Positions 1 through 6,381 of a DNA stretch of 10,705 nt are shown in pieces. Under the pieces are notes generated by a model. That model searched no databases. It saw only the letters and a program-made list of their open reading frames with translations, and was not told the origin of the DNA. The DNA is from Gammaproteobacteria bacterium (GTDB lineage: Bacteria; Pseudomonadota; Gammaproteobacteria; Chromatiales; Chromatiaceae): assembly GCA_008080925.1 (NCBI GenBank), contig VMDJ01000114.1, forward strand, positions 1-10,705, read 5' to 3'. The position numbers were made by a program, and so were the translations under genes. Numbering within the stretch: the stretch's first letter is position 1; each line of letters starts with the position of its first letter.

Positions 1-850
1 CCTGTTTATTTTCAATCGTTATGGTGTCACCGACTGGTGCGCCGTCGATATCTTTGATGCCCGCGATAACAAAGCCTACTTCACCGGTTGAGAGAGATTT
101 TTTATCTAATCGCTTCGGGGTAAACACGCCTACCTTTTCTACTTGAAAGGTCCGCCCTGTCGACATGATGCGCATTTTATCTTTGGGTTTAATCTCACCA
201 TTAACAACGCGGATCAATGAGATAACGCCAACGTAAGGGTCAAACCAAGAATCAATAATCAGCGCTTGCAGAGGATCTGATGCATCACCTTTGGGCGGTG
301 GAATCAGTTGAATCAAGCTTTCCAAAAGATCTTCAATGCCAATGCCTGTCTTAGCACTCACTTCTAGTGCTTCTGTAGCATCAATACCAATGATCTCTTC
401 AATCTCTTGTTTGACCTTGTCTGGATCAGCTGATGGTAAATCGATCTTATTAAGAACAGGTACGACCTCTAAACCTTGCTCTATCGCAGTGTAACAATTA
501 GCCACACTTTGGGCTTCAACACCTTGTGCAGCATCTACAACCAACAAAGCACCTTCACAGGCCGCAAGTGAGCGAGAAACCTCATAGGAAAAGTCGACGT
601 GCCCAGGAGTATCGATAAAGTTGAGCTGGTAAGTCTCACCATTCTGGGAGGTGTAATGCAGAGTGACAGACTGAGCTTTGATCGTAATGCCACGTTCACG
701 CTCGATATCCATCGAATCGAGGACCTGAGCTGCCATTTCGCGCTCAGTAAGACCTCCGCAAACTTGTATAAAGCGGTCGGCAATAGTCGACTTTCCATGG
801 TCGATGTGCGCGATGATGGAGAAGTTACGGATGTGACTTAAGTCAGTCAT
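1..850 (-). CDS. lepA: Elongation factor 4 (LepA), N-terminal part, cut by window edge
   Basis: LepA is a ribosome-associated translational GTPase that acts on stalled or pre-translocation ribosomes and back-translocates tRNAs in vitro. Reading the minus strand from ATG at 850 gives 283 uninterrupted codons to the window edge, so roughly the N-terminal half of a protein of about 600 residues. All GTPase motifs are visible: G1 AHIDHGKST (14-22), G2 RGIT (53-56), G3 DTPGH (80-84), G4 NKID (134-137) and G5 SAK (165-167). A beta-barrel domain II follows, from about residue 190. The AHIDHGKST form of G1 and the very short N-terminus (MTDLSHIRNF) separate LepA from EF-G, EF-Tu and TypA. No good Shine-Dalgarno sequence is visible before the ATG. 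The gene lies just after the terminator of the rpoE operon, a neighbourhood also known in Pseudomonas. The C-terminal domains are outside the window. Confidence 0.97.
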   Translation of the reverse strand, partial: MTDLSHIRNFSIIAHIDHGKSTIADRFIQVCGGLTEREMAAQVLDSMDIERERGITIKAQSVTLHYTSQNGETYQLNFIDTPGHVDFSYEVSRSLAACEGALLVVDAAQGVEAQSVANCYTAIEQGLEVVPVLNKIDLPSADPDKVKQEIEEIIGIDATEALEVSAKTGIGIEDLLESLIQLIPPPKGDASDPLQALIIDSWFDPYVGVISLIRVVNGEIKPKDKMRIMSTGRTFQVEKVGVFTPKRLDKKSLSTGEVGFVIAGIKDIDGAPVGDTITIENKQ

Positions 851-894
851 AGAGTCGTTACGCAAAAAATGGGGCTCCATCTGTCACAAGACAT

Positions 895-927
895 AAAAAA
901 CGGGACCCCCGTGAGAGGCCCCGTTTT
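895..927 (-). terminator. Intrinsic terminator after the rpoE-mucD-glutaredoxin operon
   Basis: On the minus strand, AAAACGGG pairs with CCCGTTTT (8 bp). The stem extends inward by one G-U and two G-C pairs around a 9-base loop, and a run of six T follows directly. The plus-strand reading has an A/C mismatch in the stem and no T-tract beyond the flanking stem, so it acts for minus-strand transcripts. It starts 20 bases after the glutaredoxin-like stop codon and ends 45 bases before the lepA start. Confidence 0.88.
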
Positions 928-947
928 GGGAGCAATCGTTAAACAAA

Positions 948-1193
948 TTATAACGGATTCTGAGGGGCGCCGAAATGACTGATCAGTGCCTCAGCGGACG
1001 GAATTAGCTCGCAAATCAAGGTTTGATCGAGTATCAGGACGGGGACTCTGAGCCCATACTCGTCTTTCCACTGCGGATTCTGATCCACATCACACCATTC
1101 AAGATGAGCTAGCCGATCTGGCCATCCCCGGTGAAGCAAGGAGATCATGTCTTCACAAAGGTGGCAGCCTTCTCGGTAGAACAGCTTAAGCAT
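948..1193 (-). CDS. Glutaredoxin-like thioredoxin-fold protein (DUF836 type)
   Basis: A small 81-residue protein with an N-terminal beta strand leading into a CxxC redox site, Cys10-His-Leu-Cys13, in the context YREGCHLCED. A cis-proline-like RVPVL segment follows at about residues 49-53. This pattern is typical of the glutaredoxin-like DUF836 family (Pfam Glutaredoxin_2, PF05768). The family is expected to carry out thiol-disulfide exchange, but the substrate is generally unknown. There is no signal peptide, so it should be cytoplasmic. The start codon shares a base with the mucD stop (TAATG), which implies translational coupling, and the operon terminator follows 20 bases after its stop. 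It is therefore the last gene of the sigma-E operon. The family call is firm; any role in envelope stress is inferred only from position. Confidence 0.85.
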   Translation of the reverse strand: MLKLFYREGCHLCEDMISLLHRGWPDRLAHLEWCDVDQNPQWKDEYGLRVPVLILDQTLICELIPSAEALISHFGAPQNPL

Positions 1194-2596
1194 TAGCGCC
1201 CAATGGTCAGTGCGACAAAGGCGGGATTGCCGTCACGAATGATTAATGCGGCGACAGTGCCTTTATTCATCGCCTCTTCCATCATCGATTGAAGCTGGTC
1301 TGCATTTTTCACAGATTGACGGTTAAACATCTTCACGATGTCTCCGGCTTTAAGCACGGTTACCAAACGACTGCTTGGCGAGACCTCACGAATCACCGCA
1401 CCACCCTCTGACATGCCAGAAGCTTCACGCTCATCCGATGTCAGATCACTAATCTGAACACCTAGGGTGTCAATCATCTTAGGAGCAGATGATGAACTAT
1501 TCGCTTGAATGCCATCCTTAGGTAACTGAGCAACCTTGATCGACTTGGTTATCGTTTTACCATTACGGATGATCTCTAACTTATGTGCTTTATCAACTGC
1601 TGAGCGGCCAACAATTGGCGGTAATTCGCTAGAGTAACGAATATTGATGCCGTTGAACTTGGTGATGATGTCACCGACTTCCAGACCTGCATCGCTTGCT
1701 GGCGTGTTTGGAAGCACCTTGGATACCAAAGCGCCACGTGGCTTATCTAAACCAAAGCTGTCCGCAAGATTGTTATCAACGTCTTGAATCAACACACCAA
1801 GGTAGCCACGAGAGACGCTGCCATTGCTGCGGATCTGATTAGCGACATCCATGGCAAGCTCGATTGGAATTGAGAACGACAGACCCATGAAGCCACCTGA
1901 GCGGCTGAAGATCTGTGAATTGATACCTACAACTTCACCATCGAGATTGAATAGAGGGCCACCGGAATTACCAGGATTAATCGCAACATCGGTTTGAATG
2001 AAAGGCACATAGTTCTCACGAGGCAAATTACGCCCTTTTGCGCTAACGATGCCGGCTGTCACACTGTGGTCAAAACCAAACGGTGAACCAATCGCCAGCA
2101 CCCACTCGCCTACGCGTAATTTGTCACTACTGCCAATTTTCACCACAGGAAGATTCTTCGCATCAATCTTGATGACTGCTACGTCAGTGTCTGGATCACT
2201 ACCAATAAGTTCAGCTTCAAACACACGGCGATCGCTTAGACGAACTTCTATCGCATCAGCATCTTTGATGACGTGATTGTTTGTCATGATGTAGCCATCG
2301 TTACTTAAGATGAAACCCGAACCTAGCGATTGGGCATCACGGTTGCCAAGATCAGGAATGCCTTCCTCAAAGAACTTCTTAAACAATTCAGGCATTGGCA
2401 TATTGTCTGGAAGATCGAATTGACGACGCATCGATTGACGCGGCGCTTTCATGTCATGACGAGTACTGATATTGACCACGGATGGACTGTTTTTTTCAGC
2501 GAGTTCAGCAAAATCAGGAAGATTTGCTGCGAATGATGATTGCGCAACAAAGGTCAACGCAAATAACCATGAAATAACAGACGCTCTATTAAACAT
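1193..2596 (-). CDS. mucD: Periplasmic HtrA/Do-family serine protease MucD
   Basis: A periplasmic chaperone-protease that degrades misfolded envelope proteins. At 467 residues it has the usual DegP/MucD length. An N-terminal signal peptide (about 1-23, probable cleavage after SFA) is followed by the HtrA loop LA insertion (about 47-88) and the trypsin-like domain. The catalytic triad is complete: His108 in TNNHV, Asp138 in DTDVA and Ser211 in GNSGG. Two PDZ domains follow, at about 263-350 (starting RGYLGV) and 377-465 (starting TLGVQI). The gene lies 18 bases after rseC and has its own good ribosome binding site. Its position as a distal gene of the rpoE operon matches Pseudomonas mucD, where the protein restrains the AlgU response. 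I prefer the symbol mucD to degP because of this context. The downstream glutaredoxin-like gene overlaps its stop. Confidence 0.95.
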   Translation of the reverse strand: MFNRASVISWLFALTFVAQSSFAANLPDFAELAEKNSPSVVNISTRHDMKAPRQSMRRQFDLPDNMPMPELFKKFFEEGIPDLGNRDAQSLGSGFILSNDGYIMTNNHVIKDADAIEVRLSDRRVFEAELIGSDPDTDVAVIKIDAKNLPVVKIGSSDKLRVGEWVLAIGSPFGFDHSVTAGIVSAKGRNLPRENYVPFIQTDVAINPGNSGGPLFNLDGEVVGINSQIFSRSGGFMGLSFSIPIELAMDVANQIRSNGSVSRGYLGVLIQDVDNNLADSFGLDKPRGALVSKVLPNTPASDAGLEVGDIITKFNGINIRYSSELPPIVGRSAVDKAHKLEIIRNGKTITKSIKVAQLPKDGIQANSSSSAPKMIDTLGVQISDLTSDEREASGMSEGGAVIREVSPSSRLVTVLKAGDIVKMFNRQSVKNADQLQSMMEEAMNKGTVAALIIRDGNPAFVALTIGR

Positions 2597-2603
2597 GTTT
2601 GTA

Positions 2604-2609
2604 TCCTTT
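2604..2609 (-). promoter_or_regulatory. Ribosome binding site of mucD
   Basis: AAAGGA lies seven bases before the mucD ATG in the 18-base gap after rseC. It supports the chosen start and suggests that mucD is translated independently rather than by strict coupling, unlike rseA and rseC, which begin in ATGA overlaps. Confidence 0.7.
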
Positions 2610-2614
2610 AACTT

Positions 2615-3109
2615 TTAAGGCTTGGAATTTAATTGTTCAAAGGCAACCTGCACACCGCTAGGTTGCGTACTGACTTTGATAAGCGAAGTGTTGATAGGTT
2701 CCTTACGCTTAGCAGCTTTTAACCCCATCGCTAAACCTAGACATCCACCGAGTAAGGCAAGGCCATCGTTAAATGCGCCTGGTCCAAATATCGCTATGGC
2801 TGCGGCATTACCCACAATTGCACCGACCATGAGCGCAAACAAAGGCAAGCCATATAAAGACCAAATGGATTTCGAGTAGGTGGATTCTGGAATTTTAAGC
2901 GTTACCGTTGAGCCCATCGTTGGGGTTGAATCGAATTGATCAATAAACAAATCAACTTCGTTCTCGGCACGATTTGGAAACCACTTGCCTATTGCTGCTG
3001 TACCACACCCTGCTTTTGCATCACATGAATGGCAGCCACTTTGGCGTTGAATGGAGACGCGAATAAGGTTTCCGCGAGAGGCGATGACAGTCGCTTGCTG
3101 TTCAATCAT
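2615..3109 (-). CDS. rseC: RseC/MucC family membrane regulator
   Basis: Inner-membrane protein of the RseC/MucC family, an accessory part of sigma-E control. In other bacteria RseC is also linked to the Rsx/Rnf electron-transport complex and SoxR reduction. The 164-residue protein begins with a short cytoplasmic domain carrying the family cysteine cluster Cys26-x2-Cys29-x5-Cys35 (GCHSCDAKAGC). Two hydrophobic segments follow, at about 83-108 (LYGLPLFALMVGAIVG region) and 113-130, as usual for the family. A basic segment (KAAKRK) and a hydrophilic tail complete it. Its start overlaps the rseA stop (ATGA), and mucD follows 18 bases downstream. In E. coli and Pseudomonas an rseB/mucB gene separates rseA from rseC; here there is no room for one. 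Confidence 0.9.
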   Translation of the reverse strand: MIEQQATVIASRGNLIRVSIQRQSGCHSCDAKAGCGTAAIGKWFPNRAENEVDLFIDQFDSTPTMGSTVTLKIPESTYSKSIWSLYGLPLFALMVGAIVGNAAAIAIFGPGAFNDGLALLGGCLGLAMGLKAAKRKEPINTSLIKVSTQPSGVQVAFEQLNSKP

Positions 3110-3645
3110 TGCTGTGCTGAATCACAAGCTAGAACTTGCTTAACAACACAGTTCTTATCTTTTTTGGCTTTTAAACTTTCTAAAGTCTCCCATTCGCCCA
3201 CCTTGCTTAGGTCAAAACTTGAGCCATGCTGAACACGACCTTGTGACACGACCTCAAGACCATCTGGTGCGGCAATTGGAGGAGCGAACGCATATTGAGG
3301 AACGTTGGATGAAGGTTGATCAAACTGGCTGATTTGAGGGGCAACTAAAATCGCCATCATGGCGACTGTTGCTGCAATGGCTGTTCCGCTAACAAATCGA
3401 AGAACAGGTCTTTCATGCCAGCGACGAGGCGCTAAAACGGTAGGCTCATCATTAAGGCGTTGTGATACAGCCTGATGTGTCGAGCTAGCATCGATGGCCA
3501 GAGATTCATTGCGTAAGGCCGCACCAATTTGCGAATAACGAGAAGCCGTTTTAGCTGTTTCGGTCGAACAATCAATCTTGTTGGAGCCGGCCTCCCCATC
3601 GAGGAAGGCGGATAGATTTTCGTCAGATGATTTTTGGTTTGTCAT
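3106..3645 (-). CDS. rseA: Sigma-E anti-sigma factor RseA (MucA-like)
   Basis: A single-pass inner-membrane protein that sequesters RpoE and is destroyed by regulated proteolysis (DegS, RseP, then cytoplasmic proteases) when the envelope is damaged. The N-terminus (ENLSAFLDGEA, about 9-19) and the helical SRYSQIGAALRNES segment (about 35-48) match the cytoplasmic anti-sigma domain. One transmembrane helix lies at about 82-103 (RFVSGTAIAATVAMMAILVA), followed by a periplasmic tail of about 76 residues. At 179 residues it is shorter than E. coli RseA (216). The tail ends with two cysteines, Cys166 and Cys174. I do not see an obvious RseB-binding region, in keeping with the missing rseB, but this region diverges quickly. 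The gene overlaps both rpoE and rseC by ATGA. The call rests on domain layout and on position directly after rpoE. Confidence 0.9.
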   Translation of the reverse strand: MTNQKSSDENLSAFLDGEAGSNKIDCSTETAKTASRYSQIGAALRNESLAIDASSTHQAVSQRLNDEPTVLAPRRWHERPVLRFVSGTAIAATVAMMAILVAPQISQFDQPSSNVPQYAFAPPIAAPDGLEVVSQGRVQHGSSFDLSKVGEWETLESLKAKKDKNCVVKQVLACDSAQQ

Positions 3646-4229
3646 TCATCGTGCCCCATCAAAGGTTTAATGGCTTTATCTACAGCTTCGCGAGCCCTAA
3701 AAATGCGAGATCGAACCGTGCCAATAGGACAATCCATGGCCTCTGCAATCTCGTCGTAACTTAATCCGTCGATCTCTCTGAGTGTTAAAGCGGTTTTAAG
3801 TTCCTCAGGCAGTTGATCTACTGCTTCCAGAATCACTGCTTTCAGATCTGCTTCCTCAGCAAGACGCTCAGGTGTTTCCTGCTCCTTTAGTCTTGTACCC
3901 ATGTCCATTTGTTCCGCAATTTCCGCTTCAATATCGCCTTGAGGCGGCCTTCTGGATAAGGTCGCTAGGTGGTTTTTGGCAGTATTGATGGCCACACGAT
4001 AGAGCCAAGTGTAGAACTGACTATCGCCGCGGAAGTTGGGTAATGCCCGATAAGCCTTAATAAAGGCCTCCTGAGTCACGTCAAGGACCTCATCTTGATC
4101 GCGAATGAATCGAGAGATCAGATTAGCAATGCGCTGCTGATATTTAATAACAAGCGGATCAAAGGCTTTTTTGTCGCCTTTTTGGACTCGTTTGACCAAA
4201 TCAATGTCAGATTGTGCGGTGTTAGTCAT
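3642..4229 (-). CDS. rpoE: RNA polymerase sigma factor RpoE (sigma-E/AlgU)
   Basis: An ECF sigma factor that directs RNA polymerase to envelope-stress promoters. It has 195 residues, close to E. coli RpoE (191). Region 2 spans about 10-93, with the diagnostic VTQEAFIKAYRALPNFRGDS stretch (51-70) and FYTWLYRVAINTAKN after it. Region 4 spans about 133-188, with the helix-turn-helix LSYDEIAEAMDCPIGTVRSR at 156-175, which reads the -35 element. The sequence is recognisably RpoE rather than another ECF group. It is the first gene of the operon, and rseA starts in the ATGA of its stop. A GGAAAG ribosome binding site sits almost against the ATG, with tight spacing. A candidate sigma-E promoter about 110 bases upstream suggests autoregulation, as in E. 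coli. Confidence 0.97.
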   Translation of the reverse strand: MTNTAQSDIDLVKRVQKGDKKAFDPLVIKYQQRIANLISRFIRDQDEVLDVTQEAFIKAYRALPNFRGDSQFYTWLYRVAINTAKNHLATLSRRPPQGDIEAEIAEQMDMGTRLKEQETPERLAEEADLKAVILEAVDQLPEELKTALTLREIDGLSYDEIAEAMDCPIGTVRSRIFRAREAVDKAIKPLMGHDE

Positions 4230-4358
4230 ACTTTCCAGCGATTATCTTCAACGGCGACTATCGCCACACGACGTGTAAATTCGTAACATAGCGTCACTTT
4301 AAATGAATTTGATGCTCGAGGTTGCGCCACGTCTAAGTTTTGACTGACGTGTTTCTCC
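4230..4358. other. Divergent rpoE/nadB intergenic region
   Basis: These 129 bases separate two divergent start codons. They hold the -10 half of the sigma-E candidate promoter, the presumed rpoE leader of about 100 bases, and the rpoE ribosome binding site. On the plus strand I see no convincing sigma-70 promoter and no strong Shine-Dalgarno for nadB; an AT-rich stretch near 4297-4311 is the only weak -10 candidate. A short 11-base palindrome (ACACGACGTGT, 4266-4276) is present. Confidence 0.6.
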
Positions 4359-4366
4359 ATGGTTCC
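4338..4366 (-). promoter_or_regulatory. Candidate sigma-E promoter of the rpoE operon
   Basis: On the minus strand, GGAACCA (4366-4360) is followed after 16 bases by TCAAA (4343-4339). The E. coli sigma-E consensus is GGAACTT, about 16 bases, then TCtgA/TCAAA, so five of seven -35 bases, the spacing and a TCAAA -10 all match. The start of transcription would fall near 4332, giving a leader of about 100 bases before the rpoE ATG. The -35 element lies in codons 1 to 3 of the divergent nadB gene. The elements are seen directly; promoter function is inferred. Confidence 0.7.
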
Positions 4367-5978
4367 CCAGCTTTCTTGTGATGTGTTGATTATTGGCAGT
4401 GGTGCTGCAGGCTTAAGCACGGCCCTGCGCTTGCCTGAAAATCTTAATATTGTGGTTGTCGCTAAGCGTGAATTAGCCGAGGGCAACACTGTCTATGCTC
4501 AAGGCGGAATCTCAGCGGTATTGGATTCAGCTGACTCACTTGAATCTCATGTTGCTGACACGCTCTCTGCAGGCGCCGGCTTAGGTAACGAGGCGGTGAT
4601 TCGACGCGTGGTTGAGCGAGGACCGGAAAATATTCGTTGGCTCGCGGAGCTTGGCGTTCATTTCACCTCAACGCCCCCTACAGGTGACTCGAAACTCCAC
4701 CTCACTCAAGAAGGTGGTCATAGTCATCGTCGTGTCGCTCACGTAGCTGATGCGACCGGTCGAGAGATGCAGACCACCTTGGTGGATGTGGTTCGCACTC
4801 GAAAAAATATTCAACTTCTTGAAAACCATATCGCTGTTGATTTGATTCTTCGTCCTAGTAAAGCCGGCGGCAAACGTTGTGTTGGCTCCTATCTGATGAA
4901 TCTTGAATCAAATCAGGTCATGGGTGTTGGCTCACGCTGTGTTGTTTTGGCAACCGGTGGTGCTAGTAAAGCTTACCTCTATACAAGCAACCCTGATGTT
5001 GCGACAGGTGATGGTATTGCGATGGCTTGGCGCGCAGGTTGTCGTGTCAGCAATATGGAGTTCATTCAATTTCACCCTACTTGCTTATATCACCCGAATG
5101 CGAAGTCGTTTCTCGTCAGTGAAGCTGTGCGGGGTGAAGGTGGCCATTTATTGTTAGCTGATGGTGAGCGCTTCATGGATCAATTCGATTCACGTGGCGA
5201 ACTCGCCCCAAGAGATATTGTTGCTCGAGCCATAGACCATGAGATGAAGCGCTTAGGTAGTGATTGCGTCTATCTGGATATTAGCCATAAGTCTGCTGAA
5301 TTTATTGAGCATCACTTCCCTACTATCTTAGAGCGCAGCCTGTCTCTTGGCTTTGATATGCGTAAAGAGCCTTTACCTGTTGTTCCAGCTGCGCATTACA
5401 CCTGTGGTGGTGTCAAAGTGAATGATGTGGGAGAGACTGATGTGGCTGGTTTATATGCCGTTGGCGAAACTGCTTACACAGGCCTTCATGGCGCCAATCG
5501 CATGGCCAGTAATTCACTACTGGAGTGCTTGGTTTATGCCCAGCTTGCAGCTGAAGATATCGAATCCAAAATTACGCATGTCTCTATGCCAAGTGACATC
5601 GAAGATTGGGACGATAGTCGCGTTACCGATGCTGATGAAGAAGTCGTTGTGTCGCACAACTGGGAAGAGTTGCGTCGCTTTATGTGGGATTACGTGGGAA
5701 TTGTGAGAAGCAATAAGCGCCTCGCAAGAGCTCGACGAAGAGTTAACCTGCTTCGCCATGAAGTCGCTGAGTATTACGCTAATTTTAAAGTCACCAATGA
5801 CTTGCTTGAGCTACGTAACTTATTGGATGTGGCTGACTTGATTATTCAATCTGCCCAGCGTCGTCGTGAAAGTCGTGGCTTGCACTACACCTTGGATTTT
5901 CCACAAGTGGATGTTAATCAGTGCCAGCCTACAACGCTTATTCCGGACAATTACCGCCCGAAGGGTCAGAAGGTTTAA
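4359..5978 (+). CDS. nadB: L-aspartate oxidase NadB
   Basis: A cytoplasmic flavoenzyme that oxidises L-aspartate to iminoaspartate, the first step of de novo NAD synthesis; NadA then makes quinolinate. At 539 residues it is almost the E. coli length (540). The FAD-binding GSGAAGL lies at 13-19, followed by EGNTVYAQGGISA (41-53). Residues equivalent to the E. coli active-site set are in place: His239 in QFHPT, Arg285 in APRDIVARA, His346 in PAAHYTCGG and Arg381 in HGANRMASNSLLE. Each is exactly five positions before its E. coli counterpart (244, 290, 351, 386). These features separate it from the related succinate dehydrogenase and fumarate reductase flavoproteins. It is divergent from rpoE and the only plus-strand gene here. 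The chosen ATG gives the usual short N-terminus but has no clear Shine-Dalgarno. Its last 41 bases overlap the convergent ygfX-like gene. Confidence 0.97.
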   Translation: MVPQLSCDVLIIGSGAAGLSTALRLPENLNIVVVAKRELAEGNTVYAQGGISAVLDSADSLESHVADTLSAGAGLGNEAVIRRVVERGPENIRWLAELGVHFTSTPPTGDSKLHLTQEGGHSHRRVAHVADATGREMQTTLVDVVRTRKNIQLLENHIAVDLILRPSKAGGKRCVGSYLMNLESNQVMGVGSRCVVLATGGASKAYLYTSNPDVATGDGIAMAWRAGCRVSNMEFIQFHPTCLYHPNAKSFLVSEAVRGEGGHLLLADGERFMDQFDSRGELAPRDIVARAIDHEMKRLGSDCVYLDISHKSAEFIEHHFPTILERSLSLGFDMRKEPLPVVPAAHYTCGGVKVNDVGETDVAGLYAVGETAYTGLHGANRMASNSLLECLVYAQLAAEDIESKITHVSMPSDIEDWDDSRVTDADEEVVVSHNWEELRRFMWDYVGIVRSNKRLARARRRVNLLRHEVAEYYANFKVTNDLLELRNLLDVADLIIQSAQRRRESRGLHYTLDFPQVDVNQCQPTTLIPDNYRPKGQKV

Positions 5979-6381
5979 ACGGCTGAATAAGCCAACGGCG
6001 TAGCAACCAAAGACCCTCTTCAGTACAGTTTCTTTCAGTGGCCCACACGGTGTAGCGCTTACGCTTTGTTTTCAGTGTGACATGCGTCAGGTTCTCACTA
6101 AGAATCTTTACTGAGCGATCGATGATTGGCTCCATGGCATCCAGCCGAGTGCCTATTTTTGCTGTCTTAGCATCGAGATCAATAAAGGCTTCTTCAGCGC
6201 CGAGGCCATTGGTTAAATGATCAGCCATCCAAACAAACATGGCGCTGATCACAATCAAGAAGAGTTTGAGCTGTAATGGCCATTGGATGGGCCATACAAG
6301 AAAAGCAATCAACATCACCAAGCTAGCAATAAATGCTCGGTGCATTGGATCTTTGCTGACTTTAACAAGTTGCGCTTGCAT
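5938..6381 (-). CDS. Small membrane protein resembling YgfX/CptA
   Basis: A 147-residue protein with two closely spaced hydrophobic helices near the N-terminus (about 16-32 and 36-54), then a soluble domain to the C-terminus. This layout is that of YgfX (CptA). The C-terminal part, with basic THVTLKTKRKRYTVW (99-113) followed by EEGLWLLRRWLIQ (121-133), resembles the closing stretch of E. coli YgfX, where an acidic run leads into W-x-x-LRR-x-LLQ. E. coli YgfX was described as a toxin-like protein affecting FtsZ and MreB and is encoded with SdhE; that function is debated, and no sdhE is next to it here. Its ATG follows the tatD stop (TAG) with no gap, so it is the last gene of the pabC cluster, and its 3' end overlaps nadB. 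The gene is real by context; the family call is moderate and made from memory. Confidence 0.6.
   Translation of the reverse strand: MQAQLVKVSKDPMHRAFIASLVMLIAFLVWPIQWPLQLKLFLIVISAMFVWMADHLTNGLGAEEAFIDLDAKTAKIGTRLDAMEPIIDRSVKILSENLTHVTLKTKRKRYTVWATERNCTEEGLWLLRRWLIQPFKPSDPSGGNCPE

Noticed and set aside
535..841. Open frames on both strands within lepA
   Set aside because: The true lepA frame, with all G motifs, covers this region; the others are its shadows.
1193..2596. DegS-type site-1 protease as the identity of the HtrA gene
   Set aside because: DegS has an N-terminal membrane anchor and one PDZ domain; this protein has a cleavable signal peptide, an LA-loop insertion and two PDZ domains.
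4226..4489. Minus-strand open frame of 87 codons across the nadB 5' end
   Set aside because: It is antisense to conserved NadB FAD-binding codons, has no family resemblance, and runs through the proposed sigma-E promoter and the rpoE leader.
5422..5759. Alternative open frames on both strands within nadB
   Set aside because: They overlap the conserved NadB substrate-binding region and show no protein-like features of their own.
5985..5997. GGCT/AGCC hairpin just after nadB as a terminator
   Set aside because: The stem has only four base pairs and no T-tract follows.
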